A stretch of DNA of 64,000 bases. It comes from Solibacillus silvestris_B. GTDB taxonomy: Bacteria; Bacillota; Bacilli; Bacillales_A; Planococcaceae. The position numbers and the translations under genes are program-made. The notes beneath the pieces were generated by a model. That model had not been told where the DNA came from and ran no database searches. It saw only the letters and a program-made list of their open reading frames with translations. The stretch covers positions 1 through 64,000 of the forward strand of contig NZ_JBQCJW010000006.1 of assembly GCF_051967575.1 (NCBI RefSeq), given 5' to 3'. Positions 8,571 through 16,966 of this stretch are shown piece after piece. The first letter of the stretch is position 1; every line of letters begins with the position of its first letter.

Positions 8571-10445
8571 ATGAATCAAAAACTGATTACATTGGTTGTT
8601 GCAATTTTCCTCGTTTGTACACTAGCTGTTACACCGACATCAGCTAAAGTTGTATTTGCAGATGTTGCGACAACCGATGCCACTTATGATGAAATCCAAT
8701 ATTTAATTAGCCTAGGGGCGATTAAAGGATATGAGGAAAAGGGTAGAACATACTACAAGCCAAATAATAGCGTGACGCGCGGACAAGCTGCTAAAATGGC
8801 AGTCATTGCTTCGGGCAAAAGTCCGCTAACTGTAAGCAAATCCTCTTACACAGATGTGAAAGTCGGTACCGAATTGTCCACTTATGTGGAACGCGCAAGA
8901 CAGCTTGGCTTATTTACTGCCAAGTCCGGAAAATTTTCTCCGAATGCACCACTGTCACGTGAAGAAATGAGTCATGTTTTGGCAATCGCATTCAATCTAA
9001 ATGCAAGCGAATACAAGGATTTAGCAATCGTTTTCCCTGATGTATCGACATCGAATACATATGCTTCATACATAAAAGCAATATATTATAATGGGATTAC
9101 AAAAGGCAGCGACGGCAAATATATGCCAAAAAGCTCTGTGACACGTGCACAGTTTGCATCATTTATTGCCCGTGCAAAGAGCGACGAATTCCGTCTGGCA
9201 TTGCCTGAAAAACCGGAAGCGATTGATACGACACAAGTGATTGGTCTTGTTTCGGTTACGACAGATGGCTTAAATGTCCGCACTGGGCCGAATACATCAA
9301 GCTCAGTATTGGGAAAAGTCGATACGGGCGGCAAATTATCGGTTTATGCAGTGGAAGGCAATTGGCTGAAAGTTTCTTATCAAGGGCAATATGGCTACAT
9401 TAGCAAATCGTATGCCAAATTCCTTGAGCAGGACGGCAATGCGATTGGCTCATCAAAAAAGGCTGTAACTGCAAATGATACGCTCAATTTATATTACAAA
9501 CCAACATCGTCATCCAAAAGAATTACTCAAATCGATGTTGGAACAGTGCTTTCTGTTTATAAGGAAATCGACGGCTACTATTTAACGACCGTTGATGGCA
9601 TACCAGGATATATAGTGAAAAATAGTACGACAGATGTAGAAGGTTCAGCAGTGGAAACGCCAGATAAAAATGATTCTGTTGTGACGACGAATACGATGGC
9701 GAAAGTGACGGTTGGCAATTTGAATATGCGTCAATCGGCATCAGGGTCATCCCCTTCAATCAAAACTTTATCCAAGGGAACTGTTATTTCGGTTCATTCG
9801 ATTACAGGATATTGGGCAAAGGTAACAGCCGGCAGTGATACAGGATATGTTCATAAATCGTACATTAAACTGATCAATCAAAAAGGCACTGCGGTTAAAG
9901 ATCGCATTATCATCATCGATCCGGGACATGGCGGTAAAGATCCGGGCGCGGTAAATTCCGGCCATACGGAAAAGGCGATCGTCCTGAAAGTTTCCGGTCT
10001 CGTAAAGCAAAAGCTAGAGGCTGACGGCGCGAAGGTTTTGATGACGCGCACAGGCGACACATACCCATCATTACAGGAGCGCGTGCAATTTACGAAGGAT
10101 AAATTCGGTGAAATTTACGTTAGTATTCACGTAAACTCCGCGACATCCGCAAGCGCGCAAGGAACGGAAACATATTACAGCATTACAACGGGCGATCAGT
10201 ACGAGGAAGACAAGAAACTGGCGACCTATATTAATACCGAGATCGTCAACAATGCGAATATGAAAAACCGCGGCGTGAAAGAAGCGCAATTTTATGTGAC
10301 GCGCAATATGCTGATTCCTTCTGTTTTAGTGGAGCTAGGGTTCATCTCGAATGCGGAGGATCGCAAAAAATTGATCAATGATAAGTATGTGGAAATTTAT
10401 GCACAATCGATTTATAACGGGATTGTCGATTACTACGGTAAATAG
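8571..10445 (+). CDS. S-layer-anchored N-acetylmuramoyl-L-alanine amidase (SLH3-SH3-Amidase_3)
   Basis: A 624-residue modular wall hydrolase. A signal peptide (about 1-26) is followed by three SLH repeats (about 30-75, 90-135, 150-200; each with a TRGQAAKMA / SREEMSHVLA / TRAQFASFIA core). Three SH3b domains come next (about 224-285, 294-355, 377-435; the middle one is degenerate and lacks the N-R-GP signature). The C-terminal Amidase_3 (about 446-620) has DPGHGGKDPGA, SIHVNS and LVELGFISN for zinc binding and catalysis. It should anchor to secondary wall polymer and cleave peptidoglycan during growth or separation. The ATG follows AAAGGATAGGG. Confidence 0.93.
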   Translation: MNQKLITLVVAIFLVCTLAVTPTSAKVVFADVATTDATYDEIQYLISLGAIKGYEEKGRTYYKPNNSVTRGQAAKMAVIASGKSPLTVSKSSYTDVKVGTELSTYVERARQLGLFTAKSGKFSPNAPLSREEMSHVLAIAFNLNASEYKDLAIVFPDVSTSNTYASYIKAIYYNGITKGSDGKYMPKSSVTRAQFASFIARAKSDEFRLALPEKPEAIDTTQVIGLVSVTTDGLNVRTGPNTSSSVLGKVDTGGKLSVYAVEGNWLKVSYQGQYGYISKSYAKFLEQDGNAIGSSKKAVTANDTLNLYYKPTSSSKRITQIDVGTVLSVYKEIDGYYLTTVDGIPGYIVKNSTTDVEGSAVETPDKNDSVVTTNTMAKVTVGNLNMRQSASGSSPSIKTLSKGTVISVHSITGYWAKVTAGSDTGYVHKSYIKLINQKGTAVKDRIIIIDPGHGGKDPGAVNSGHTEKAIVLKVSGLVKQKLEADGAKVLMTRTGDTYPSLQERVQFTKDKFGEIYVSIHVNSATSASAQGTETYYSITTGDQYEEDKKLATYINTEIVNNANMKNRGVKEAQFYVTRNMLIPSVLVELGFISNAEDRKKLINDKYVEIYAQSIYNGIVDYYGK

Positions 10446-10501
10446 AATAATTACCGCTTCAGCAGATGAAGCAATGTTGTGATAATAGATATTCCGCATT
10501 T

Positions 10502-10542
10502 AAAAGGGCAAAGTTCAGCGAGTTGAACTTTGCCCTTTTTTT
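10502..10542. terminator. Bidirectional terminator between convergent genes
   Basis: A perfect 16-bp stem, AAAAGGGCAAAGTTCA with its complement, encloses a GCGAG loop and has T-runs on both strands. On the minus side it overlaps the last codons of the DUF2975 gene, so that gene ends inside its own terminator. Confidence 0.85.
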
Positions 10543-10976
10543 ACGATATTCCGCGTGAGCAGCATTCCTGCCGCAACTATCCATATGACAATGATTATAC
10601 CGATCATCATTAATGCCAGCAATGGACCGGGGCCCCCAAAACTTCTCATATACTGGAATAAAATAATCATTCCTATAGATGCTACAATGCACATGCACGC
10701 AAGTATTTCTGTCCCTCTAATAAATTTTCGGTCAAATACGAGACGACTGTCGAACAGTGCAAGCAAATAGATGATGATTCCTATTCCCGCCAGCAATAGG
10801 ACCGACAATAATTCACATGCTATAAGGATACGCAGTTTCGCATAATCAAGCTCGGGATACAGAATACTCATCTCTTCCGCCATAGTCGGCAACACATACA
10901 CCCCGATGAATATTACTCCTATTGCAAACAAAACTAATAAGATTTTTAAAATATGGGACGTTTTATTCGCTTTCAA
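10515..10976 (-). CDS. DUF2975-type four-helix membrane protein
   Basis: A 153-residue protein with four membrane segments (about 10-30, 50-78, 90-112, 122-142) in the spacing of the DUF2975 (YoaS-like) family. The start is set at a TTG (10976) because GGGGGTG lies 7 bp before it, and the family-like sequence KANKTSHILKILLVLF begins there. DUF2975 genes are usually followed by a small Xre-type regulator (YozG-like); here the downstream side is the amidase terminator, so that partner is missing. Function unknown. Confidence 0.7.
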   Translation of the reverse strand: MKANKTSHILKILLVLFAIGVIFIGVYVLPTMAEEMSILYPELDYAKLRILIACELLSVLLLAGIGIIIYLLALFDSRLVFDRKFIRGTEILACMCIVASIGMIILFQYMRSFGGPGPLLALMMIGIIIVIWIVAAGMLLTRNIVKKGQSSTR

Positions 10977-11112
10977 TCTTATGCACCCCCAGAATATTTG
11001 CCTAATTACAATATAAAGTTCCGTCGATTGCAAGTCAATATTTATTTATTGAAAGTCGATAAATACTATCAGTTGATTGTGTTCCGTTCCATACGGAAAA
11101 CCGTTCGTTCCT

Positions 11113-11193
11113 GCAAAAAATTGTGCAATGATAAGTATGCGGAAATTTATGCACAATCGATTTATAGCAGTATTGTCGATTACTACAGTAAAA
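11113..11193 (+). repeat. 81-bp partial copy of the SLH-amidase 3' end
   Basis: This stretch aligns without gaps to 10363-10443, the last 27 codons of the amidase gene, with about seven mismatches. The translation KKL-NDKYAEIYAQSIY-SSIVDYYSK still matches the amidase C-terminus. It is not part of a working gene: there is no ribosome site or start for it. It directly abuts repeat element A (from about 11215). The simplest reading is a duplication made when the DUF2975 segment was inserted, or the remains of a second amidase gene. Confidence 0.85.
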
Positions 11194-11214
11194 TTTTTTT
11201 ATAGGCAAGGAAGA

Positions 11215-11700
11215 TACAGATTTTAGCAGGGGAGATAACTTGGCAAGAGAATGTTGTTCAGTCCAGGCAAGCCCCGCCAGTTCCTCGCATGATTGGAGCC
11301 GAGCGTGCAAGAGGAGGCCGATGAAAAACTGCGATTATGTAAAATCCCTTCTCCTATAAGATGTACTGAGAGAAATTGCGGCTCTTAATTAAGTGATGAA
11401 GAAATAAGCGGAGATTTTCCACCTATATACGCAATAGGGCTCGTTTCGAGGGAAATAAGGGGAATTTTTCCGTCTATATAAAGAAAAATCCTTCATTTTC
11501 CTGCTTTTCGGATCAATAGGCGGAATTTCTCCGTCTATTTAGGCGGTTTTTGCTTGTATTTCTTTAATAAGGGGAATTTTTCCGTCTATTTAATTAGAGA
11601 GGATACTTAAAATGATCTCCCAACCTGTAATAAAGGCCGCCTTCATCATAAATTAGGGGAATCCGCCTCTTTTTTTCCGCCATCAGCCGAAGCTTAAAAT
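11215..11700 (+). repeat. Repeat element A: four-palindrome intergenic element
   Basis: The left part (11215-11300) resembles the left flanks of elements C and D (GATTTT-GC... TAACTT-GCAAGA). The core holds four 25-bp imperfect palindromes at 11403-11427, 11454-11478, 11515-11539 and 11566-11590, giving start spacing of 51, 61 and 51 bp. The arms follow the pattern AATARNNGGA ... TCCGNCTATT around an AT-rich centre; units 1 and 3 pair best. No open frame crosses it. The same spacing recurs in elements B, C and D. Confidence 0.9.
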
Positions 11701-11726
11701 ACAATAAAAATGGAAGATGGATAAAA

Positions 11727-11925
11727 ATGGGGCAAAAATTATTAAGGATAGGAATAACCTATATACGAGTAACAAATGCAGAACGTTCTTCTGATTGGTA
11801 TGTAAAAAGTAGAAGCGGAATTAAGTTTCAAAGATCAAGACCAGGCTATTTTAAATTTTGCCGATCAAGGTATTTTTTTAGTGAAGCTGTTGCGGATTTA
11901 TGAATATTACTTCCTAAAGCCTTGT
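11727..11925 (+). pseudogene. Frameshifted VOC/glyoxalase-family remnant
   Basis: From ATG 11727 the first frame gives LLRIGITYIRVTNAERSSDW, typical of the start of a VOC domain. A shift near 11810 is needed to continue with ELSFKDQDQAILNFADQGIF, the matching next beta strands. The frame then runs into unrelated sequence, so about the second half of the domain is missing. The gene is dead. Confidence 0.6.
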
Positions 11926-12183
11926 TGCATGCAAAATGTAGCTTGGCTTTTTTTAAGGTGAAATGAAGCTACTAAAACAAATAGTTGTAATGGGAATAAT
12001 AAGGTTTTAATAAGTATTTATCGAAATAAAGATGCCAGCCGTCTTTACAATGGGATATTTTAAGCAGAAAGGATCGTTTGACCACTCGTTGCTGGAAGCG
12101 GGGTTTGGGAAAGAGAATGAATACATACATAATCGCAGTGTAAACATGGGAATATCGCATTTCATTATTTTCCAATTTTTTTA

Positions 12184-12242
12184 TTGACGACTATATCAGC
12201 TGACGATATACTAAATGTATCAGCACCCGATATATCATCGTT
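12184..12242 (+). promoter_or_regulatory. Promoter and PadR-type operators of the ABC operon
   Basis: A near-consensus sigma-A promoter is visible: TTGACG (12184-12189), a 17-bp spacer, then TATACT (12207-12212). The inverted repeat TATATC-N7-GATATA (12192-12210) lies inside the promoter, and a second site containing CGATATATCATCG follows just downstream. The arrangement fits repression by the adjacent PadR protein. GATATATC also occurs at the other two PadR loci in this window. Confidence 0.65.
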
Positions 12243-12263
12243 CGATAGTAAGGAGGGATTCGA

Positions 12264-12575
12264 TTGCAGCAGCCTTTAACAGAAGGCATATACTATATTT
12301 TGCTGGCGCTTTATGAGCCACGCCACGGTTACGGCATTATGCAGGTTGTCGAGGAATGGAGCGATGGCCGCGTGAAGCTGGGTGCGGGCACGACATATGG
12401 CGCGCTGAAAAATTTGCAGGAAAAAAAATATATTGAAACTTTAGCGGGGGAAGGACGTAAAAAAGAGTATGTCATCACATCGCTTGGAAAACAAGCTGTC
12501 GAGTCCGAAGTTACCCGCATTAAAGAACTGTACGATAATGGACGAAAAATTATTCAGGCGAAAGGGGATTTGTGA
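12264..12575 (+). CDS. PadR-family transcriptional regulator (ABC operon)
   Basis: A 103-residue winged-helix regulator: TEGIYYILLALYEPRHGYGI, then the recognition region LGAGTTYGALKNLQEKKYIE and the beta wing GRKKEYVITSLGKQA, all standard PadR features. The start is a TTG after AAGGAGGG. It is the first gene of a four-gene operon (PadR, DUF2812, ABC ATPase, ABC permease). It probably represses this operon through the palindromes upstream and responds to a compound handled by the exporter. The ligand is unknown. Confidence 0.9.
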   Translation: MQQPLTEGIYYILLALYEPRHGYGIMQVVEEWSDGRVKLGAGTTYGALKNLQEKKYIETLAGEGRKKEYVITSLGKQAVESEVTRIKELYDNGRKIIQAKGDL

Positions 12576-13111
12576 TGCGTAAGTTTAATATTATGCTAGA
12601 TGATGCGAAAGAAGAGCGATGGATCAATGAACTGGCCAACGATGGCTGGCATTTCAAAAGCTTTCACTTTCCGTTCTACACCTTTGAAAAGGGGGAACCG
12701 GGCGAATATGTGTATCGCACTGAAATGCTTGAAGGGATTGGCTATGGCAAAGCAGCAAAGGAATATTTGGAATTTGTTCAAGGCACAGGTGTGGAAGTTG
12801 TGCAAAAACGCTTTAATTGGGTGTATTACCGCCAGCATAAAAGCAAAGGCGATTTTGTGTTGTATAGTGATGCGGGTTCGAAGCTTTCATACATTAATCG
12901 CATCTATACGATTTATGGTGTTGTGTCAGCGCTGAATTTAGCAGGGGCACTAGGCAACGGCATTGTAATGGCCCTTGATGAAAGCGCGCATATCAACAGC
13001 TTTATAGCAGGTCTGAACACGGGTATTTTCATTGCGCTTTTGTATCCGCTGGCAAAAACCTTTTTCCGCAAGCGAAATTTAAAGAAAGAAATCGCGATGT
13101 TTGAAATTTAA
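12575..13111 (+). CDS. DUF2812 domain membrane protein
   Basis: A 178-residue protein with an N-terminal DUF2812 domain (about 1-110; features ERWINELANDGWHFKSF and EPGEYVYRTEML) and two C-terminal membrane segments (about 110-132, 143-162). The start overlaps the PadR stop (TGATG), indicating coupling; GTG 12572 is an alternative. DUF2812 genes commonly sit next to padR genes. The family role is not known; a membrane sensor or anti-regulator is inference. Two longer relatives occur in this window at 42848 and 55133. Confidence 0.8.
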   Translation: MRKFNIMLDDAKEERWINELANDGWHFKSFHFPFYTFEKGEPGEYVYRTEMLEGIGYGKAAKEYLEFVQGTGVEVVQKRFNWVYYRQHKSKGDFVLYSDAGSKLSYINRIYTIYGVVSALNLAGALGNGIVMALDESAHINSFIAGLNTGIFIALLYPLAKTFFRKRNLKKEIAMFEI

Positions 13112-13125
13112 GGAGGGAAATGATA

Positions 13126-14028
13126 ATGGTGTTACAGCTTCAAGGCGTGACAAAACGCTACAAAGATTTCGTCGCTGTCAATCAGCTCAATTTTACGATT
13201 GAAAAAGGCGAAATATTCGGATTAATCGGTCAAAATGGTGCGGGGAAGACGACGACATTCCGCATGATTCTGGATTTACAGGATACGACGGAAGGCACGA
13301 TTACGTGGGGAGGGCAGCCGATTAAGTCAGTGAACCGCGATATTTTAGGCTATTTGCCGGAGGAGCGCGGAATTTTCCCGCAAATGAAAGTGGAGGAGCA
13401 GCTGTACTTTTTTGGCGAGCTGCATGGCATGGATAAAGCCGAATTGAAGAAGGATATCGACTTTTGGATTGAGCGCTTCGATCTTGAGGAAAAGCGCAAT
13501 GTCAAAGCGGAAACATTGTCTAAAGGAAATAAGCAAAAGGTGCAGCTGATTGCGAGCTTCATTCATAAGCCGCAGTTTCTGATTTTGGATGAGCCATTCA
13601 GCGGGCTGGACCCGGTGAATATGGAGCTGCTGAAAAATGCAATCCTGCATTTGCGCGATCAAGGAATGACGATTTTATTCTCCAGCCACCAGATGGATAA
13701 TGTCGAGGAACTCTGTGATCATCTTTGCCTATTAAAGCGCGGCGAATCACTGTTTTCCGGCTCACTGCTCGATCTTAAGAAGCAATATGGCAAAACGAGA
13801 TTGACAGTACGCACCGACAAGCCGTTCGAAGTGCTAAGCGAGTACCCGGGCGTGAAGCATGTGAAAATGGAGCGTGACATGCAGGCAGTGCTGACGCTCG
13901 AAGATGAATCATATGCGCCGCAAATTTTCGAATTGCTTTCAAATGGCGCGTATATTGAAAAGTTCAGCTTGGATTACTTATCGCTGCACGAAATTTTCAA
14001 AGAGAAAGTAGGTGCCGGCCTTGTCTAA
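13126..14028 (+). CDS. ABC transporter ATP-binding protein (NatA/YhaQ type)
   Basis: A 300-residue ATPase with Walker A GQNGAGKTTT, Q-loop YLPEERGIFP, a signature loop in the variant form LSKGNKQKVQ and Walker B FLILDEPFSGLDP, with the His switch in FSSHQMD. The LSKGN signature and the C-terminal domain of about 75 residues (DUF4162-like) place it with the YhaQ/NatA exporters. It should power the permease encoded next. The start is the second ATG, giving AGGAGGG its correct spacing. Natural substrate unknown; Na+ or drug export are known roles of relatives. Confidence 0.9.
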   Translation: MVLQLQGVTKRYKDFVAVNQLNFTIEKGEIFGLIGQNGAGKTTTFRMILDLQDTTEGTITWGGQPIKSVNRDILGYLPEERGIFPQMKVEEQLYFFGELHGMDKAELKKDIDFWIERFDLEEKRNVKAETLSKGNKQKVQLIASFIHKPQFLILDEPFSGLDPVNMELLKNAILHLRDQGMTILFSSHQMDNVEELCDHLCLLKRGESLFSGSLLDLKKQYGKTRLTVRTDKPFEVLSEYPGVKHVKMERDMQAVLTLEDESYAPQIFELLSNGAYIEKFSLDYLSLHEIFKEKVGAGLV

Positions 14029-15253
14029 ATTTATGGTGCTAGTAAAAAAATTGTATAAACAGAAGTTTACGTCCAAATCGTTTATTTTAACGACATTGCT
14101 TTATTTGGTCGTTCTTGCGGGGATTATGTATTGGTCCGAAATTAAAGAACTGATTTTCTCGGGCGACGCGGATACGATCGCGGTTGTAAATGAAACAAAC
14201 TTTGATGTATCGCAAGTGTTGCAGGATACGGATGATTATCAATATGAATATGTCGCATCAAGCGAAGTCGCGGACAAATTGAAAGACGGCGATTATTATG
14301 CAGCATTCACATTAAGTGATGCCGACGGAAAATTGGCGGCGAAAGTTGAATCATATGACCCGCTGCCGCTGAATGATCAGCAAACATATCAAGGGGTACT
14401 AAGTCAAGTCGGGCAAATGTATGCGATGAGCCAGCTGGATTTATCAACGGAGCAGCAACAGCTACTATTATCATCAGAGCCGATGATTACGCTGAATTCC
14501 ATCAATGAAGCAGCGGAAGATGGCAAATCGGCAGAGGAAAAAATGGCCGGTGTATGGATTTCCTATGCCATTGGAATTATTATTTATATATTTGTGGCAA
14601 CATATTTATCAATGATCACTACTGACGTCGCATCTGAAAAAGGATCGCGCGCACTGGAAATGCTGCTTGTCAGCGTGAAGCCTGAAGTTCATTTCCGTTC
14701 AAAAATTGTCGGTGTGTTTTTAGTCGCCTTAACGCAATTTGTCGTCCTGTTTGGCGGCCTGCTCTTATTGCTGCGCTTTTCGGATGGCGGCAACAAATGG
14801 TCGATTGTCACTAATTTGCTTGATTCAATGTCGATCGGCTATTTCCTGTATGTGATCGGCTTCCTGTTCTTGACGATTTTCATGTATTTGATCATCGGTG
14901 CATTGTTCGGTTCCCTTGTATCAAAAGTAGAAGAAGCAGGGCAAGTGATGATGCCGGCAATGATGCTGACGCTTGTCGGATTCTATGTCATGCTCACTGG
15001 GATGGGCAATCCGGATACGATGCTCATCAAAGTATTTTCATACATTCCATTTACATCGGGGATGGTCATGCCGATGCGTTTAGGGGCAACGGATATGAAT
15101 GCCGTTGAGCCGATCGTTAGCTTCGTCGTATTGGCAGGGACAGTATTGGCGCTTTATTTCATTAGTCTATCGTTCTACAAGCGCAGTGTATTAACATATT
15201 CGTCAGGCGGAATCATCGAAAAAATGAAAACGGTATTTAAAGTGACAACATAG
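14021..15253 (+). CDS. ABC transporter permease (YhaP/NatB type)
   Basis: An approximately 410-residue ABC-2 permease. One membrane segment near the N-terminus (FILTTLLYLVVLAGIMYW) is followed by a soluble extracytoplasmic domain (about 45-175) and a bundle of five or six helices (about 180-395), with the conserved MITTDVASEKGSRALEMLLV segment before the helices. It overlaps the ATPase gene. TTG 14021 is preferred because TAGGTG sits 6 bp upstream; GTG 14012 or ATG 14033 are possible. Together they form an exporter under PadR control, followed by a terminator. Confidence 0.88.
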   Translation: MSKFMVLVKKLYKQKFTSKSFILTTLLYLVVLAGIMYWSEIKELIFSGDADTIAVVNETNFDVSQVLQDTDDYQYEYVASSEVADKLKDGDYYAAFTLSDADGKLAAKVESYDPLPLNDQQTYQGVLSQVGQMYAMSQLDLSTEQQQLLLSSEPMITLNSINEAAEDGKSAEEKMAGVWISYAIGIIIYIFVATYLSMITTDVASEKGSRALEMLLVSVKPEVHFRSKIVGVFLVALTQFVVLFGGLLLLLRFSDGGNKWSIVTNLLDSMSIGYFLYVIGFLFLTIFMYLIIGALFGSLVSKVEEAGQVMMPAMMLTLVGFYVMLTGMGNPDTMLIKVFSYIPFTSGMVMPMRLGATDMNAVEPIVSFVVLAGTVLALYFISLSFYKRSVLTYSSGGIIEKMKTVFKVTT

Positions 15254-15319
15254 TATACGAGTTGTTTTTCGGGCATTTTCGTAGTAAACGAGAAATATGC
15301 GGGAAAATTTTATGATATG

Positions 15320-15378
15320 CTCCCCATTAGGCAGACAGATTAAAAATAAAATCTGTTCATCGAAATGGGGAGTTTTTT
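15320..15378 (+). terminator. Terminator of the PadR-ABC operon
   Basis: The stem CTCCCCATT...AATGGGGAG contains a nested AGATT...AATCT hairpin and is followed by six T residues. Confidence 0.75.
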
Positions 15379-15533
15379 CATTCCTGCCATTAACAAAGCA
15401 GATTCGTGAAAGAAGGACCGAGAATATTGTTTAGGCAAGGACGCAAATCTATGGAGTGGTTGCAAGTATCCACTTAGTGCTTTTTGGTTAGATATAATTA
15501 GGAATAACAACTAACTCTCAGGAGGTGAACTAT

Positions 15534-15794
15534 ATGAATAAATATAGTGTTTTTTCACTATCCACTTTAGTAATTTTCATAGTTATGTTTTTTACAATGT
15601 GGAGTGGCGTGTCGTTAGGAGCATTAGGTAGACCATACTTTATTTCAATGTTTCTGTTCCCATTATTAGGGACCGTTTTAGGATTCAAAGCAAAAAAAGG
15701 TTTATTGAAATGGCTACTGATCATACTTAATATTATTGCAATCTGTACAATCGGGTACATTTCATTACTTGCTTACGGTATTGCAGAAAGTTAA
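15534..15794 (+). CDS. Small three-helix membrane protein, unknown
   Basis: An 86-residue, almost entirely hydrophobic protein with three predicted membrane segments (about 5-25, 32-50, 57-82) separated by a basic loop (FKAKKG). Start: ATG 15534, 8 bp after AGGAGG. It is monocistronic, with a hairpin terminator downstream. No family recognised. Confidence 0.65.
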   Translation: MNKYSVFSLSTLVIFIVMFFTMWSGVSLGALGRPYFISMFLFPLLGTVLGFKAKKGLLKWLLIILNIIAICTIGYISLLAYGIAES

Positions 15795-15805
15795 TTGATG
15801 CAGAA

Positions 15806-15829
15806 TGGGTAGCATACGCTATCCTTTTA
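15806..15829 (+). terminator. Short hairpin terminator
   Basis: GGGTAGC-ATAC-GCTATCC is followed by TTTTAT, just after the small membrane protein gene. Confidence 0.5.
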
Positions 15830-16046
15830 TAAAGCCTTACAAAGCAGCCATTGAAAAATTGACTGTGGTGTTGCTCGATTTTTGACATTTGAAATAACCA
15901 TTTGCATAATACGGTTTCAAATGCCAAATTCTTGCCTAATTCAAACTAGCGGAACCTATATAGCGTTGTTTTGAACGATATTTACCGCTCCACTTAACCG
16001 ATGTACTTCCTCGATGAACACAGCCTAAACCAGAGACAAATAGGGT

Positions 16047-16259
16047 TCACGAATGCTTTCGAGTAGTATATGGTTTATAAGGAAACAAGTCCTGTCTAAT
16101 AGCGTTAAACAACGCCCATAACTCGGATTTGGTTAGTTCGCTGAAATTTTCATATTCATCTTGCCACATCTCCTTAAACCCTATATTCCAAAGCGGCAAG
16201 GGGAGAGAGATACTTAACGTTGATAATAGCTGATCTGCTTGCGAATGCTTAGTAAACCT
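16047..16259 (-). pseudogene. Gene remnant, start lost
   Basis: An open frame of 71 codons on the minus strand has no start codon near its upstream stop. Its translation looks like a protein C-terminus (LWNIGFKEMWQDEYENFSEL, then SELWALFNAIRQDLFPYK). It lies 22 bp beyond the truncated VOC gene and is not in the VOC family. I do not recognise it. Probably the tail of a deleted gene. Confidence 0.3.
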
Positions 16260-16280
16260 TTAACAACTTTAGATATTATT

Positions 16281-16589
16281 TTAGAACTTGTTAGTATAAG
16301 TTCCCTTTTCTTTTAATTTGTTTGTCATTTCATCTACGTGCTGACGTGAACTTGCGTGAAATGCCAAATGATTAAGACCTACTCGGCATCGATGGTACGG
16401 AATATGTAAAAACCTGTCCTCAGCTTGTACAAAAACAATGTATGTATCATCGATTTTCCAACTTTTACCTCCTTCCCATTCTTGAAAAGAAGAGTATCCC
16501 AATTCTTCAAGAAACCATCCCCAAAAATCTACTGTCCTTTTCATATCCGATACATATATTTCAATATGATGAAGCAATCCTTTTGCCAT
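16281..16589 (-). CDS. VOC/glyoxalase-family protein, truncated at the C-terminus
   Basis: The 102 residues begin as a normal VOC domain (LLHHIEIYVSDMKRTVDFW) and include the GLNHLAFHASSRQHVDEM segment. The frame then ends at KEKGTYTNKF. Family members of this type run about 25-30 residues further and supply the last beta strand with a metal-binding Glu, which is absent here. Start: ATG 16589 after GGAGGAAG; six earlier codons are upstream of the ribosome site. It is probably non-functional or recently truncated; the neighbouring fragment at 16047-16259 also points to a deletion. Confidence 0.65.
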   Translation of the reverse strand: MAKGLLHHIEIYVSDMKRTVDFWGWFLEELGYSSFQEWEGGKSWKIDDTYIVFVQAEDRFLHIPYHRCRVGLNHLAFHASSRQHVDEMTNKLKEKGTYTNKF

Positions 16590-16890
16590 TGAAACTTCCT
16601 CCGCCACAGCTTATTCTTTCACAATCTATAAATTTATCTTAGCATAAATTTCCCATTTACCTTCCAAAAGAAAAAATTCGCTTAAAATGAGAGAATAATT
16701 AAAACTATTTTTGACATTGATTTTGGCAAGACAACATAAATTTATGCGGTGTCGTCAATTCACATGCAAAATAATAAGCTATAGTAAAATATATCCTTCT
16801 CGAATTTTGCTATTGGATTTCCTGTCTAGAGAGCCTAAAATGCACATCAAAGGTACATATTCATATAAGTTAACTTAAAATAAAAAAAGG

Positions 16891-16949
16891 TTGACGTGAA
16901 AACGCCATTACTTTATATTTACGTTAACCTAATAAGATTTAAGGTTAAC
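16891..16949 (+). promoter_or_regulatory. Sigma-A promoter with BirA-type biotin operator
   Basis: TTGACG (16891-16896), a 17-bp spacer and TATATT (16914-16919) form a near-consensus promoter. Directly downstream is the perfect inverted repeat GTTAACC-N13-GGTTAAC (16923-16949), the known form of BirA operators in Bacillales, placed over the expected transcription start. Biotin-loaded BirA would repress bioY-bioB. Confidence 0.85.
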
Positions 16950-16966
16950 GCAAATGGGAGGTTATT

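Noticed and set aside
10953..11204. 83-codon + frame ending in an amidase-like sequence
   Set aside because: Only the last 27 codons match the amidase; the first part is antisense to the DUF2975 start. It is a duplicated fragment, not a gene.
11403..11590. Interpretation of the palindrome arrays as CRISPR
   Set aside because: Only four units, unequal 26/36/26 bp gaps, imperfect repeats, and the gaps are partly conserved between loci, unlike spacers. No cas genes are seen.
11403..11590. Interpretation of the palindromes as ordinary terminators
   Set aside because: Four in fixed register without long T-runs, loops of about 5 bp with short arms and mismatches in units 2 and 4; they are also not placed at gene ends in a consistent direction.
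11972..12175. 67-codon minus-strand frame before the first padR
   Set aside because: No ribosome site, unusual composition, and it would be divergent from the promoter without its own signals.
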